Notes: a model not told the origin generated them from the sequence alone. DNA of 6,152 nt from a bacterium (GCA_020056125.1 JAGVIJ010000079.1:1-6152), one strand, 5' to 3'; numbered from the stretch's first letter, positions 1 to 5,109 are shown. Numbers and translations are program-made.

Positions 1-1
1 A

Positions 2-3000
2 GGCAGAGGCGACGTTTCTTGGAGAAGTATTTTTGCCTCATCCACGGTTCATGCCGGAGGGGTAACTTCTACGGGCCATGTGAATCCGTTTGCGAATAAC
101 CTTTATGACCTCGGTGCGTCTGAAACATCTTGGAAAAATATTTACGCCAGTGGGACACTCTCGGTTAAGGGCGTTACTTCGATAGGAACCGTTGGGACGA
201 CTGCCGCAACCGATCCCCTCCACGTCTTTGGTACAAAAAATAGTATAACCATTCCTACATTGGGTGGTCTGCAAGTTGAAGATACTACAGCTAGGGCAAT
301 TGGCGTGGGTGGTATTTTAGTCTTTCGAGGTAATTATGTGGGTACATCGCCCACGACAGCCGCCGCGATTCACGCTTGTAAGACCAATAACAATGATGGA
401 GATTATGGTTTTGACCTATGTTTTAATACACGAGTAAACGGCGGAAATAACACGGAGAAGGTGCGAATCACCACAGGTGGAATTCTTCGTCCATCACTAA
501 CGAATACGGGCGACTTGGGAACCGCGGCTTTATCTTGGAAGAGTATTTTTGCCTCTTCCACGGTTGCGGCCGGAGGCGTGACTTCCACCGGTCATGTAAA
601 TCCGTTTGCGAATAATCTCTACGATCTCGGTGCGTACGGGACTGCGTGGAAAAATATTTATTCTTCAGGCACGTCTTATCTAACAAACATCTACGCCTCA
701 TCGGGTAGCACGGGTGCTCCGTCATATTCGTTCGTTGGGGATACTGACACGGGTATGTATGTTACCACCACGAACACTCTGGCTTTTGAGGCTGGCGGTA
801 ATAATGTGATGAACATAACTACCAATCAGGTGACGATGATAACTGATTTAGTGCCAGTGGTCACTGGTCTCTACAATCTAGGTCAGACATCTTTTCGTTG
901 GAACGCTAAGCTGAATGCTGTGAACGCTTCCGATTTGATCGTAAATAGCGGCGCCACCACAACTTATTTGGCAATTGGTACAGGCGTGAATAGCAATATC
1001 AATCCAATCGTTAATGCCACGTATGATTTAGGTTCGTCTGCTTTGTATTGGAAAAATTCTTACACGGTAAATGCTTCAAACACCGGGATAACTTTTGCGC
1101 ACGCCACTGGCACAAAATTGGATGTGGTTGATAATGATATTTATAACAGCTACGCCATTGACGCAACTGGAACAGCGGCAGGAAGATTTTTAAGGGCTTA
1201 TGCCAATGACGGTGATTATGATGATATCTCCGGTGTCATCGGCATGGTGACGGATACACTCGCAACGCTGAGCGCTATTCCGTCAATGAATACGATTGCC
1301 TTTGATACGGCTCGTGTAGAAAGTGCGGGCGGATTCTTTATTACAGGTGATACCAATGGGACTGGTGGCGCGCAGGCTGGTATATTGGCGCTTAATCAAA
1401 CTAGCTCTACTAAAGGTGCGGCTATTATGGGCGCGCGCAGATGCGGCACTTCAACTATAGCGAATATTTTGCAATTAGCCACGGATGCGGATCAGAGCAG
1501 ATTCTCGGTGCGTTGCAATGGCCAAATATGGGTTGATAATGGCACAGTTGGTACGCCGGGCGACTATGCGGAATATTTCTATACTGCGGACACAGATCTC
1601 ACAGCTGGAGAAGTTGTGGCATTGAACGAAGGTTCAGCCACTTCAGTCAAACGCGCTTTGGCTGGTGATCGCAAGTTGACCTTGGGTGTGATTTCAGCCA
1701 ATCCTTTGGTGGTTGGCAATGCGGGTCCGGATGGAGCTTATGAAAGCAACCCGAACTTTAAGATCGTGGGTCTGTTGGGTCAGTTGGATGTGTTGGTGAC
1801 CGATGCTAACGGCCTCATTAATGTCGGCGACCAGATTATGGTGGGAGATGATGGACGCGCAGTTAAAGCCAAGGGCGCGGGCATGGTTTTGGGACGCGCT
1901 TTGGAAAGTTTAACCACGGCCACGGGTACCATCAAGGTTTTCATCTCTCCGATTTGGTCAGCTGATGGAGTGTTTGAAGCTGCGGCTAGCAGTACGGTCA
2001 TGGTGGCTCAAGGCACGGCCAGCGTTACGGCGCCGGCGTATGATTCCTACGGCATCACTTTCCAAGGTTCAGCTTGGAGCACAACTTCCAGCCAAGCCAT
2101 CAATTCTTCTTTTACATTAATAAATGAAGTGACGAACGCTTCATCCTCATCCTTTGTTTTGCAAGGCACACTGGGTAATGATTTGCTCACGGTGTCAGAT
2201 GCGGGCGATGTGGCCATGACCGGAGATTTGACCGTGGGTCGCCGTTTGTTCTTAGGCAACAAGACCACGGGCCAAGGTTCAACTTCAACTTATATTTTCG
2301 TGGATGATACTTCGGCTCCGGGCTTAACTTATATTTCTACGAATGCTGCTGGTTGGACTGCGGACACATCATATGACTATGCGGAAATGTTTGGATCTGA
2401 TGATCGGTTGGTGCCGGGCGATATAGTGGTGGCTGATCCGAATGGTCAAGAGCGCGTTAAGCGTTCAGCTTCAGCCTTTGATACGGTGCTCGGCATTGTG
2501 TCCACCAAACCCGGATTTATTACGGGCGCCAGATCCAAGGGCGGTTATCCTATTGCCTTGGCCGGCCGCGTGCCCACTCGCGTGTCAGCTTATAACGGCG
2601 CAATTAAACCCGGAGATCAATTGGCTCCGTCAGATATCCCGGGCGTGGCGGTCAAAGCGGTTGAGACCGGACCGATTATCGGTATCGCGCTTGAATCGTA
2701 TGAAAATTCCGGCGAAGGATTGATCAGCGTATTTGTCCAGCCGGGTTGGAAAGCCGGAGCCATTGTGGAGTCGGGCCCTGAACCCGCGGCCATAGTGTAT
2801 GAGGTTGATTATTCTGCCGGGATTTCTCCGCGTTCGGGTTTGGCTAAGATTGCGGCCGGCGCCAAAGAAGTGCAGATTAATTTTGAAACCTTGAATTCTT
2901 ATCCGTTGATTACAGCCACGCCGTATGGACAAGTAACCGGCGGTTGGCATGTGACCAATGTAACGGATTACGGATTCACTATCATTGTGGGTGAGGCGCC

Positions 3001-3343
3001 GACCTTTGATTTGGTGTTTGCTTGGAAGGCCGAGCCGTCGCCTGAAGGCAGTACGGTTTGGATGTCAGATGGGACATCAGCGCCGTATGATCCGTTGAGC
3101 GGCCAGACTTTGGCGCCGGAGTTGGTGCCCGAAGAATCCGCTCCCACGAGCACAGAAGAATTAGTTGAGCCTCCAACATCGACTGAACCTGTGTTGCCGG
3201 ATCAACCCGTAGAACCGGAGGCGACCTCGGATACTCCGGCTGTGTTGCCTGACCAGCCGGTTGAACCTGCTCCGGTTGAGGAGCCGGTGGTTCCTCCAAC
3301 CGAGCCGTTGCCAGTTGAAGCGGATACATCCACGACACCTTAA
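2..3343 (+). CDS. Large tail-fibre-like surface protein with two DYAE domains (5' partial)
   Basis: The frame is open from base 2 to the TAA at 3341-3343, giving 1113 visible residues; the true start is upstream. The GTG at 80 is not a start, because the same repeat motif continues before it. Domains, numbered from base 2: 'YDLG..(S/T).WKN' repeats near 101-156, 509-562, 617-675, 860-925 and 1012-1080; a glycine-rich module (about 284-500) like those of phage tail fibres; a DTDTGMY motif (residues 247-253), also typical of tail fibres; a first DYAE domain from residue 521 and a second from residue 792, each about 125-130 residues ending in a 'VF(I/V).P.W' strand; a beta-rich domain (about 2770-3050); and a Pro/Glu/Thr/Ser-rich tail with VLPDQPVEP twice. 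The DYAE start resembles phage Peptidase_G2-type chaperone domains, but I see no S74 'SDRRLK' motif. No C-terminal membrane anchor or LPXTG motif is visible. A cell-surface adhesin or fibre role is inference. No clear terminator follows. Confidence 0.9.
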   Translation, partial: GRGDVSWRSIFASSTVHAGGVTSTGHVNPFANNLYDLGASETSWKNIYASGTLSVKGVTSIGTVGTTAATDPLHVFGTKNSITIPTLGGLQVEDTTARAIGVGGILVFRGNYVGTSPTTAAAIHACKTNNNDGDYGFDLCFNTRVNGGNNTEKVRITTGGILRPSLTNTGDLGTAALSWKSIFASSTVAAGGVTSTGHVNPFANNLYDLGAYGTAWKNIYSSGTSYLTNIYASSGSTGAPSYSFVGDTDTGMYVTTTNTLAFEAGGNNVMNITTNQVTMITDLVPVVTGLYNLGQTSFRWNAKLNAVNASDLIVNSGATTTYLAIGTGVNSNINPIVNATYDLGSSALYWKNSYTVNASNTGITFAHATGTKLDVVDNDIYNSYAIDATGTAAGRFLRAYANDGDYDDISGVIGMVTDTLATLSAIPSMNTIAFDTARVESAGGFFITGDTNGTGGAQAGILALNQTSSTKGAAIMGARRCGTSTIANILQLATDADQSRFSVRCNGQIWVDNGTVGTPGDYAEYFYTADTDLTAGEVVALNEGSATSVKRALAGDRKLTLGVISANPLVVGNAGPDGAYESNPNFKIVGLLGQLDVLVTDANGLINVGDQIMVGDDGRAVKAKGAGMVLGRALESLTTATGTIKVFISPIWSADGVFEAAASSTVMVAQGTASVTAPAYDSYGITFQGSAWSTTSSQAINSSFTLINEVTNASSSSFVLQGTLGNDLLTVSDAGDVAMTGDLTVGRRLFLGNKTTGQGSTSTYIFVDDTSAPGLTYISTNAAGWTADTSYDYAEMFGSDDRLVPGDIVVADPNGQERVKRSASAFDTVLGIVSTKPGFITGARSKGGYPIALAGRVPTRVSAYNGAIKPGDQLAPSDIPGVAVKAVETGPIIGIALESYENSGEGLISVFVQPGWKAGAIVESGPEPAAIVYEVDYSAGISPRSGLAKIAAGAKEVQINFETLNSYPLITATPYGQVTGGWHVTNVTDYGFTIIVGEAPTFDLVFAWKAEPSPEGSTVWMSDGTSAPYDPLSGQTLAPELVPEESAPTSTEELVEPPTSTEPVLPDQPVEPEATSDTPAVLPDQPVEPAPVEEPVVPPTEPLPVEADTSTTP
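17..156 (+). repeat. Intragenic direct repeat, copy 1
   Basis: This stretch of the fibre gene encodes 'SWRSIFASST..AGGVTSTGHVN' followed by 'PFANNLYDLGA..TSWKNIYASGT'. It aligns without gaps to the second copy at a constant offset of 516 bases (172 codons). Many differences are at third codon positions, so this is an older in-frame duplication kept under protein-level selection. Confidence 0.8.
533..672 (+). repeat. Intragenic direct repeat, copy 2
   Basis: Second copy of the 17-156 repeat, offset exactly 516 bases, encoding 'SWKSIFASSTVAAGGVTSTG' and then 'NLYDLGAYGTAWKNIYSSGT'. The segment between the copies (about 157-532) carries the glycine-rich tail-fibre module, so the duplicated unit is about 172 residues and probably represents one shaft segment. 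Confidence 0.8.
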
Positions 3344-3380
3344 AAGACTTCGTCGGTTGATGTTTAAAAAATGCAATGTA

Positions 3381-3404
3381 GGTAGCCGCACCCTTTAGGG
3401 TGCG
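3381..3404 (+). repeat. REP element A1 (forward, CC-type stem)
   Basis: GGTAGC foot (3381-3386) followed by a perfect 7-bp hairpin, CGCACCC-TTTA-GGGTGCG (3387-3404). It starts 37 bases after the stop codon of the fibre gene. There is no downstream T-run, so it is not a classical terminator, although the hairpin would be present in the 3' end of the fibre transcript. Confidence 0.8.
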
Positions 3405-3416
3405 TTAGAACACCAG

Positions 3417-3434
3417 TCTAATTAACAAATTAGA
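3417..3434. repeat. AT-rich hairpin between REP A1 and A2
   Basis: TCTAATT-AACA-AATTAGA forms a perfect 7-bp inverted repeat with a 4-base loop. It lies exactly in the interval between two forward REPs. It does not share the GTAG foot; its role is unknown and it may be incidental. Confidence 0.45.
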
Positions 3435-3436
3435 TA

Positions 3437-3460
3437 GGTAGCCGCACCCTTTAGGGTGCG
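3437..3460 (+). repeat. REP element A2 (forward, CC-type stem)
   Basis: Identical to A1: GGTAGC foot at 3437-3442 and hairpin CGCACCC-TTTA-GGGTGCG at 3443-3460. It pairs with the reverse element B1 to form the upstream 66-nt inverted unit. Confidence 0.8.
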
Positions 3461-3478
3461 TTGATATTCTCTCCAATG

Positions 3479-3502
3479 CGCAGGCTAAAGCCTGCGGCTA
3501 CC
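3479..3502 (-). repeat. REP element B1 (reverse, GG-type stem)
   Basis: Hairpin CGCAGGC-TAAA-GCCTGCG (3479-3496) followed by GCTACC (3497-3502). On the minus strand it reads GGTAGC-CGCAGGC-TTTA-GCCTGCG: the same foot and loop as the A elements, with the stem pair CC/GG swapped to GG/CC. It ends 23 bases before the transposase ATG. Confidence 0.8.
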
Positions 3503-3525
3503 AGCGCGTGAACATTTTTATTTTT

Positions 3526-4011
3526 ATGCTACAAACTCATGAGAAGAAACATAGACTTGGAGAGGAGTTGTATCGCGGGGAAATTGTTTGCTCCTTTACC
3601 ATATGCGTTCGGAACCGCGTTGCGTTGTTTGTTTCCAATGAGATTTTCAAAATTTTCGAACAAAAATTATTAGATTCTTTGAGCCGCAATAATTGTGGAG
3701 CGCAGATTTATCTTTTTATGCCAGATCATTGCCATCTGCTCATTGAAGGAAGAAATGAGGATGCAGACCTTTGGCGCGCAGTGGTTGAATTTAAACAAAA
3801 GACAGGTTTTTGGCTTTCCCGGAATGGTTTTAAAACGTCGTGGCAGAAAGATTTTTTTGATCATATCCTACGCAGAGATGAGGATGTATTAATGCAAACA
3901 AGATATATCCTTAATAATCCTTGCAGGCAGGGGATCGCTGATGATTGGAGGAGGTATCCTCTCAAAGGATCTACGATTTACGATTTTTCAGAATCAGTGT
4001 TTGAATTATAA
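3526..4011 (+). CDS. REP-associated tyrosine transposase (RAYT; IS200-like Y1/HUH family)
   Basis: A small single-domain protein of the IS200-like Y1 family. RAYTs are thought to nick or join single-stranded REP DNA using an HUH metal site and one catalytic tyrosine. Visible motifs, numbered from the upstream GTG at 3508: 'HRLGEELYRG' near residues 15-24, 'MPDHCHLLIEG' at 71-81 containing the H74-C75-H76 pair, 'WQKDFFDHILR' at 112-122, and 'RYILNNPCRQG' at 132-142, where Y133 is the likely catalytic tyrosine. The middle HUH residue is Cys, less usual than Val or Met. The ATG at 3526 is preferred because family homology begins near 'HEKKHRLG'; the GTG at 3508 would add six residues. Neither start has a ribosome binding site. 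No TnpB or other cargo is present. The flanking GTAG-footed REPs support RAYT over a plain IS200. The gene appears intact, about 161 residues, normal for the family. Confidence 0.9.
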   Translation: MLQTHEKKHRLGEELYRGEIVCSFTICVRNRVALFVSNEIFKIFEQKLLDSLSRNNCGAQIYLFMPDHCHLLIEGRNEDADLWRAVVEFKQKTGFWLSRNGFKTSWQKDFFDHILRRDEDVLMQTRYILNNPCRQGIADDWRRYPLKGSTIYDFSESVFEL

Positions 4012-4014
4012 CCA

Positions 4015-4080
4015 CGCAGGCTAAAGTTCCGACGGAATCCCGATGGATTCATTGGAATCCCGTCGGGATATGCGGCTACC
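4015..4080 (-). repeat. Interrupted REP element (B type) just after the transposase stop
   Basis: Begins with CGCAGGCTAAAG (4015-4026) and ends with TGCGGCTACC (4071-4080), the two ends of an intact B element. The central CC is replaced by 44 bases (4027-4070). It starts 3 bases after the transposase stop codon and keeps the GTAG foot (minus strand) but no longer the normal 7-bp stem. Confidence 0.7.
4027..4070. repeat. 44-nt palindromic insert within a REP
   Basis: Outer arms CCGACGG (4029-4035) and CCGTCGG (4060-4066) are perfect inverted repeats. Inside are two mutually exclusive hairpins, GAATCC-CGAT-GGATTC (4035-4050) and GATTC-ATTG-GAATC (4046-4059), and a direct repeat GGAATCCCG at 4034 and 4054. 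It could be a second palindromic repeat family inserted into a REP, or a REP variant with a replaced stem. Confidence 0.55.
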
Positions 4081-4099
4081 CATTTTAGATTGTAAAGGC

Positions 4100-4123
4100 G
4101 GTAGCCGCACCCTTTAGGGTGCG
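4100..4123 (+). repeat. REP element A3 (forward, CC-type stem)
   Basis: GGTAGC foot (4100-4105) and hairpin CGCACCC-TTTA-GGGTGCG (4106-4123), identical to A1 and A2. Here the following GC lets the stem extend to 9 bp (GCCGCACCC with GGGTGCGGC, 4104-4125). Confidence 0.8.
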
Positions 4124-4141
4124 GCGATATTTTCTTCAATA

Positions 4142-4165
4142 CGCAGGCTAAAGCCTGCGGCTACC
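4142..4165 (-). repeat. REP element B3 (reverse, GG-type stem)
   Basis: CGCAGGC-TAAA-GCCTGCG (4142-4159) followed by GCTACC (4160-4165), identical to B1. It is the outermost REP on the right of the locus and lies 27 bases from the T-run end of the minus-strand terminator. Confidence 0.8.
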
Positions 4166-4192
4166 TGTTGATCCAATGATTTATTTATCAAT

Positions 4193-4226
4193 AAAAAAAC
4201 CCGACGGGCGAGAGCCGGTCGGGTTT
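4193..4226 (-). terminator. Rho-independent terminator of the minus-strand lipoprotein gene
   Basis: On the minus strand AAACCCGAC (4226-4218) pairs with GTCGGGTTT (4205-4197) as a 9-bp stem. An inner GGC/GCC stem lies beyond a one-base mismatch and closes a four-base loop. A run of seven T follows on the minus strand (A7 at 4193-4199 on plus). The T-run makes it directional; on the plus strand no T-tract follows. It lies about 40 bases past the lipoprotein stop. Confidence 0.85.
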
Positions 4227-4230
4227 GTCG

Positions 4231-4268
4231 TAGGGGCAGGGCGCCTGTCCGCCGTAGGGATGCCCCTA
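4231..4268. repeat. Palindromic element overlapping the lipoprotein stop codon
   Basis: TAGGGGCA (4231-4238) and TGCCCCTA (4261-4268) are perfect inverted repeats, and the right arm includes the minus-strand stop codon (4266-4268). A competing inner hairpin GGGCAGG-GCG-CCTGTCC (4234-4250, one G-T pair) lies inside. GTAG occurs at 4230 and 4254. It might be another short palindromic repeat family or a read-through structure before the terminator. Confidence 0.45.
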
Positions 4269-4964
4269 GGGATTAGTCCATGAGAAGGTTGTTGTGTGGC
4301 CCGGAATTTGTTCCGAGCCTCCATCCAGCGGCGAGTAGTAGTTGATAGTGATCTGTTTACAATCACCATTGAAGTAACCTTCGGCCCACTCGTATGAGGT
4401 CTGGTTGGCGTTGCTCCAGAGAAGCTTCCTGCCATGAATTAGAAAGCCGTTGAAGTACAAGATGCTGGGTTCGAGCAAACCGAATCTGATTTCGTGTTGC
4501 CCATTGGCGTTGTAGACCGCCTTCACCACCGTGTCGCCAGCCCACGTGTCCCCGTCGACATACTCCAGACACTCGGAGTCCGGAAGTATGTAGTCTTCGC
4601 CCTTGGGCAGATCATAGCCACACTGATTGTGACCCGGCGAACACTTATTCGCATCTGCCGGACAAAGATGAATGTCTTGCTTGGTCCAAGTGTCGCACCA
4701 CGCTTGGTCGGTCGTCTTGGTGGGGTTGCACTCGCACTGGGCGTCAGACGGGCAGTCCTGAATCAGCGGGTCGTTCTTGGATGGATGGCAGACTACGTCC
4801 GAACCAGTGGCTCCGGCGTCTCCGGTTGAGGTGGAACTGGCGCTTGAGCCGCCGCCTACATCGGATGAAGAGCTGGATCCGCCGACTGTTGAGAGGCTGT
4901 TACCGCACGCTGTCACGAACCAGGAAAGTGAAAGAACCAAAAATACGTTCAGTCCGCGTTGCAT
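4266..4964 (-). CDS. Cysteine-rich secreted lipoprotein, function unknown
   Basis: A 232-residue protein that I do not recognise as a named family. Residues 1-20 (MQRGLNVFLV...FVTAC) form a signal peptide with a type II lipobox, so Cys20 should be lipidated and the protein anchored outside the cytoplasmic membrane. Residues 21-57 are a Ser/Gly/Thr-rich linker. Residues 59-132 hold nine cysteines (59, 71, 77, 79, 90, 101, 108, 115, 132) and a tenth is at 202, suggesting several disulfides. The C-terminal half is rich in Trp, Tyr and Gly and probably beta-structured. The start is set by AGGAGG, 8 bases before this ATG; the in-frame ATG two codons upstream (4970) would be only 2 bases from it. 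The gene is monocistronic, with its own terminator, and divergent from the Wzy-like gene. Base composition looks more GC-rich than its neighbours, hinting at acquisition. The Ser-rich linker and Cys-rich body resemble lipoproteins of myxobacteria in style only. Confidence 0.8.
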   Translation of the reverse strand: MQRGLNVFLVLSLSWFVTACGNSLSTVGGSSSSSDVGGGSSASSTSTGDAGATGSDVVCHPSKNDPLIQDCPSDAQCECNPTKTTDQAWCDTWTKQDIHLCPADANKCSPGHNQCGYDLPKGEDYILPDSECLEYVDGDTWAGDTVVKAVYNANGQHEIRFGLLEPSILYFNGFLIHGRKLLWSNANQTSYEWAEGYFNGDCKQITINYYSPLDGGSEQIPGHTTTFSWTNP

Positions 4965-4972
4965 GTCCATTA

Positions 4973-4978
4973 CCTCCT
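4973..4978 (-). promoter_or_regulatory. Shine-Dalgarno AGGAGG for the lipoprotein gene
   Basis: A perfect AGGAGG on the minus strand, followed by TAATGGAC and then ATG (4964-4962). The 8-base spacing favours the second ATG over the first (4970), which lies only 2 bases away. The other two genes with visible starts lack such a site. Confidence 0.8.
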
Positions 4979-4993
4979 ATGTGTTGCAGGCCT

Positions 4994-5002
4994 ATTTTAG
5001 CA
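4994..5002 (-). promoter_or_regulatory. Candidate extended -10 promoter of the lipoprotein gene
   Basis: TGC-TAAAAT on the minus strand matches an extended -10 (TGn plus five of six bases of TATAAT). Transcription would begin near 4987, leaving a short leader with the AGGAGG. No -35 hexamer is found at 16-18 bases; the TTGACA at 5046-5041 is too far upstream for this -10. Confidence 0.4.
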
Positions 5003-5009
5003 CGCTAAA
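4996..5009. promoter_or_regulatory. Operator-like palindrome over the lipoprotein -10
   Basis: TTTAGC-AC-GCTAAA is a perfect 6-bp inverted repeat with a 2-base centre. It overlaps the candidate extended -10 of the lipoprotein gene, as a repressor site would. No regulator is encoded nearby; this is inference from position and symmetry. Confidence 0.35.
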
Positions 5010-5063
5010 CCAATCCCGCCTTACCATTTTTTTTCTGACTTGTCAATCTTCCGGGCTCAATTG

Positions 5064-5072
5064 TGGTATAAT
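5064..5072 (+). promoter_or_regulatory. Extended -10 promoter of the Wzy-like gene
   Basis: TGG-TATAAT (5064-5072) is a consensus -10 with a TGn extension. TTGTCA at 5040-5045 resembles a -35 but is 21 bases away, longer than usual. Start of transcription would be near 5079, about 30 bases before the ATG at 5110. Confidence 0.7.
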
Positions 5073-5109
5073 CTACAAATCTATTTTTATCCCTTTATCT
5101 TTATTTAAT

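Larger units (their letters stand above)
3437..3502. repeat. 66-nt inverted REP pair (BIME-like), upstream copy
   Basis: Forward A2, an 18-nt spacer (3461-3478) and reverse B1. The outermost ten bases, GGTAGCCGCA (3437-3446) and TGCGGCTACC (3493-3502), are perfect inverted repeats, so the unit can fold either as two small hairpins or as one long stem. A second copy with 61 of 66 identical positions lies at 4100-4165; all five differences are in the spacer. Confidence 0.75.
3381..4165. mobile_element. REP/RAYT locus: transposase gene bracketed by palindromic REP elements
   Basis: A Y1 transposase-like gene lies among six short palindromic elements. The order is forward REP (3381), forward REP (3437), reverse REP (3479), transposase gene, interrupted reverse REP (4015), forward REP (4100) and reverse REP (4142). 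All carry GGTAGC (or GCTACC) beside the hairpin. In characterised systems, RAYT proteins recognise REP hairpins with a GTAG tetranucleotide at the 5' foot; that knowledge fits what is seen here. The locus fills the gap between two genes whose 3' ends face each other, the usual location of REPs. The boundaries given are the outermost REPs; no target-site duplication could be identified. Confidence 0.75.
4100..4165. repeat. 66-nt inverted REP pair (BIME-like), downstream copy
   Basis: Forward A3, an 18-nt spacer (4124-4141) and reverse B3, in the same order, orientation and length as 3437-3502. The spacer shares 13 of 18 bases with the upstream one, including the central GATATT and CAAT. This indicates duplication of the whole unit rather than independent insertion of single REPs. 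Confidence 0.75.

Noticed and set aside
80..82. GTG as the start of the large fibre protein
   Set aside because: The frame is open to base 2 and the upstream residues match the second repeat copy (533-595), so the coding region continues beyond the window edge.
2442..2723. Overlapping plus-strand reading frame inside the fibre gene
   Set aside because: It lies within the second DYAE domain, has no recognisable motif and no ribosome binding site; it is a shadow frame.
1562..3343. Peptidase_S74 chaperone domain in the fibre protein
   Set aside because: No 'SDRRLK' Ser-Lys motif after either DYAE segment, and the chain continues with other domains.
3387..3404. REP A1 as an intrinsic terminator of the fibre gene
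   Set aside because: No T-run follows the hairpin, and identical hairpins occur repeatedly in both orientations.
3508..4011. Complete IS200/IS605 insertion sequence
   Set aside because: No TnpB and no element-specific ends; the GTAG-footed repeats and 'HRL...LYRG' motif fit a RAYT better.
3381..4165. CRISPR array from the repeated 24-nt palindromes
   Set aside because: The copies are in both orientations, intervals are irregular (AT hairpin, 18-nt spacers, a gene), and spacers are themselves conserved between the two units.
4494..4829. Plus-strand frame opposite the lipoprotein gene
   Set aside because: Arginine/leucine/valine-rich translation typical of an antisense shadow; the minus strand has signal peptide, lipobox, AGGAGG and terminator.
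5041..5046. TTGACA on the minus strand as the -35 of the lipoprotein gene
   Set aside because: At 17 bases downstream the hexamer is TAAGGC, a poor -10, and the better TAAAAT is 41 bases away.
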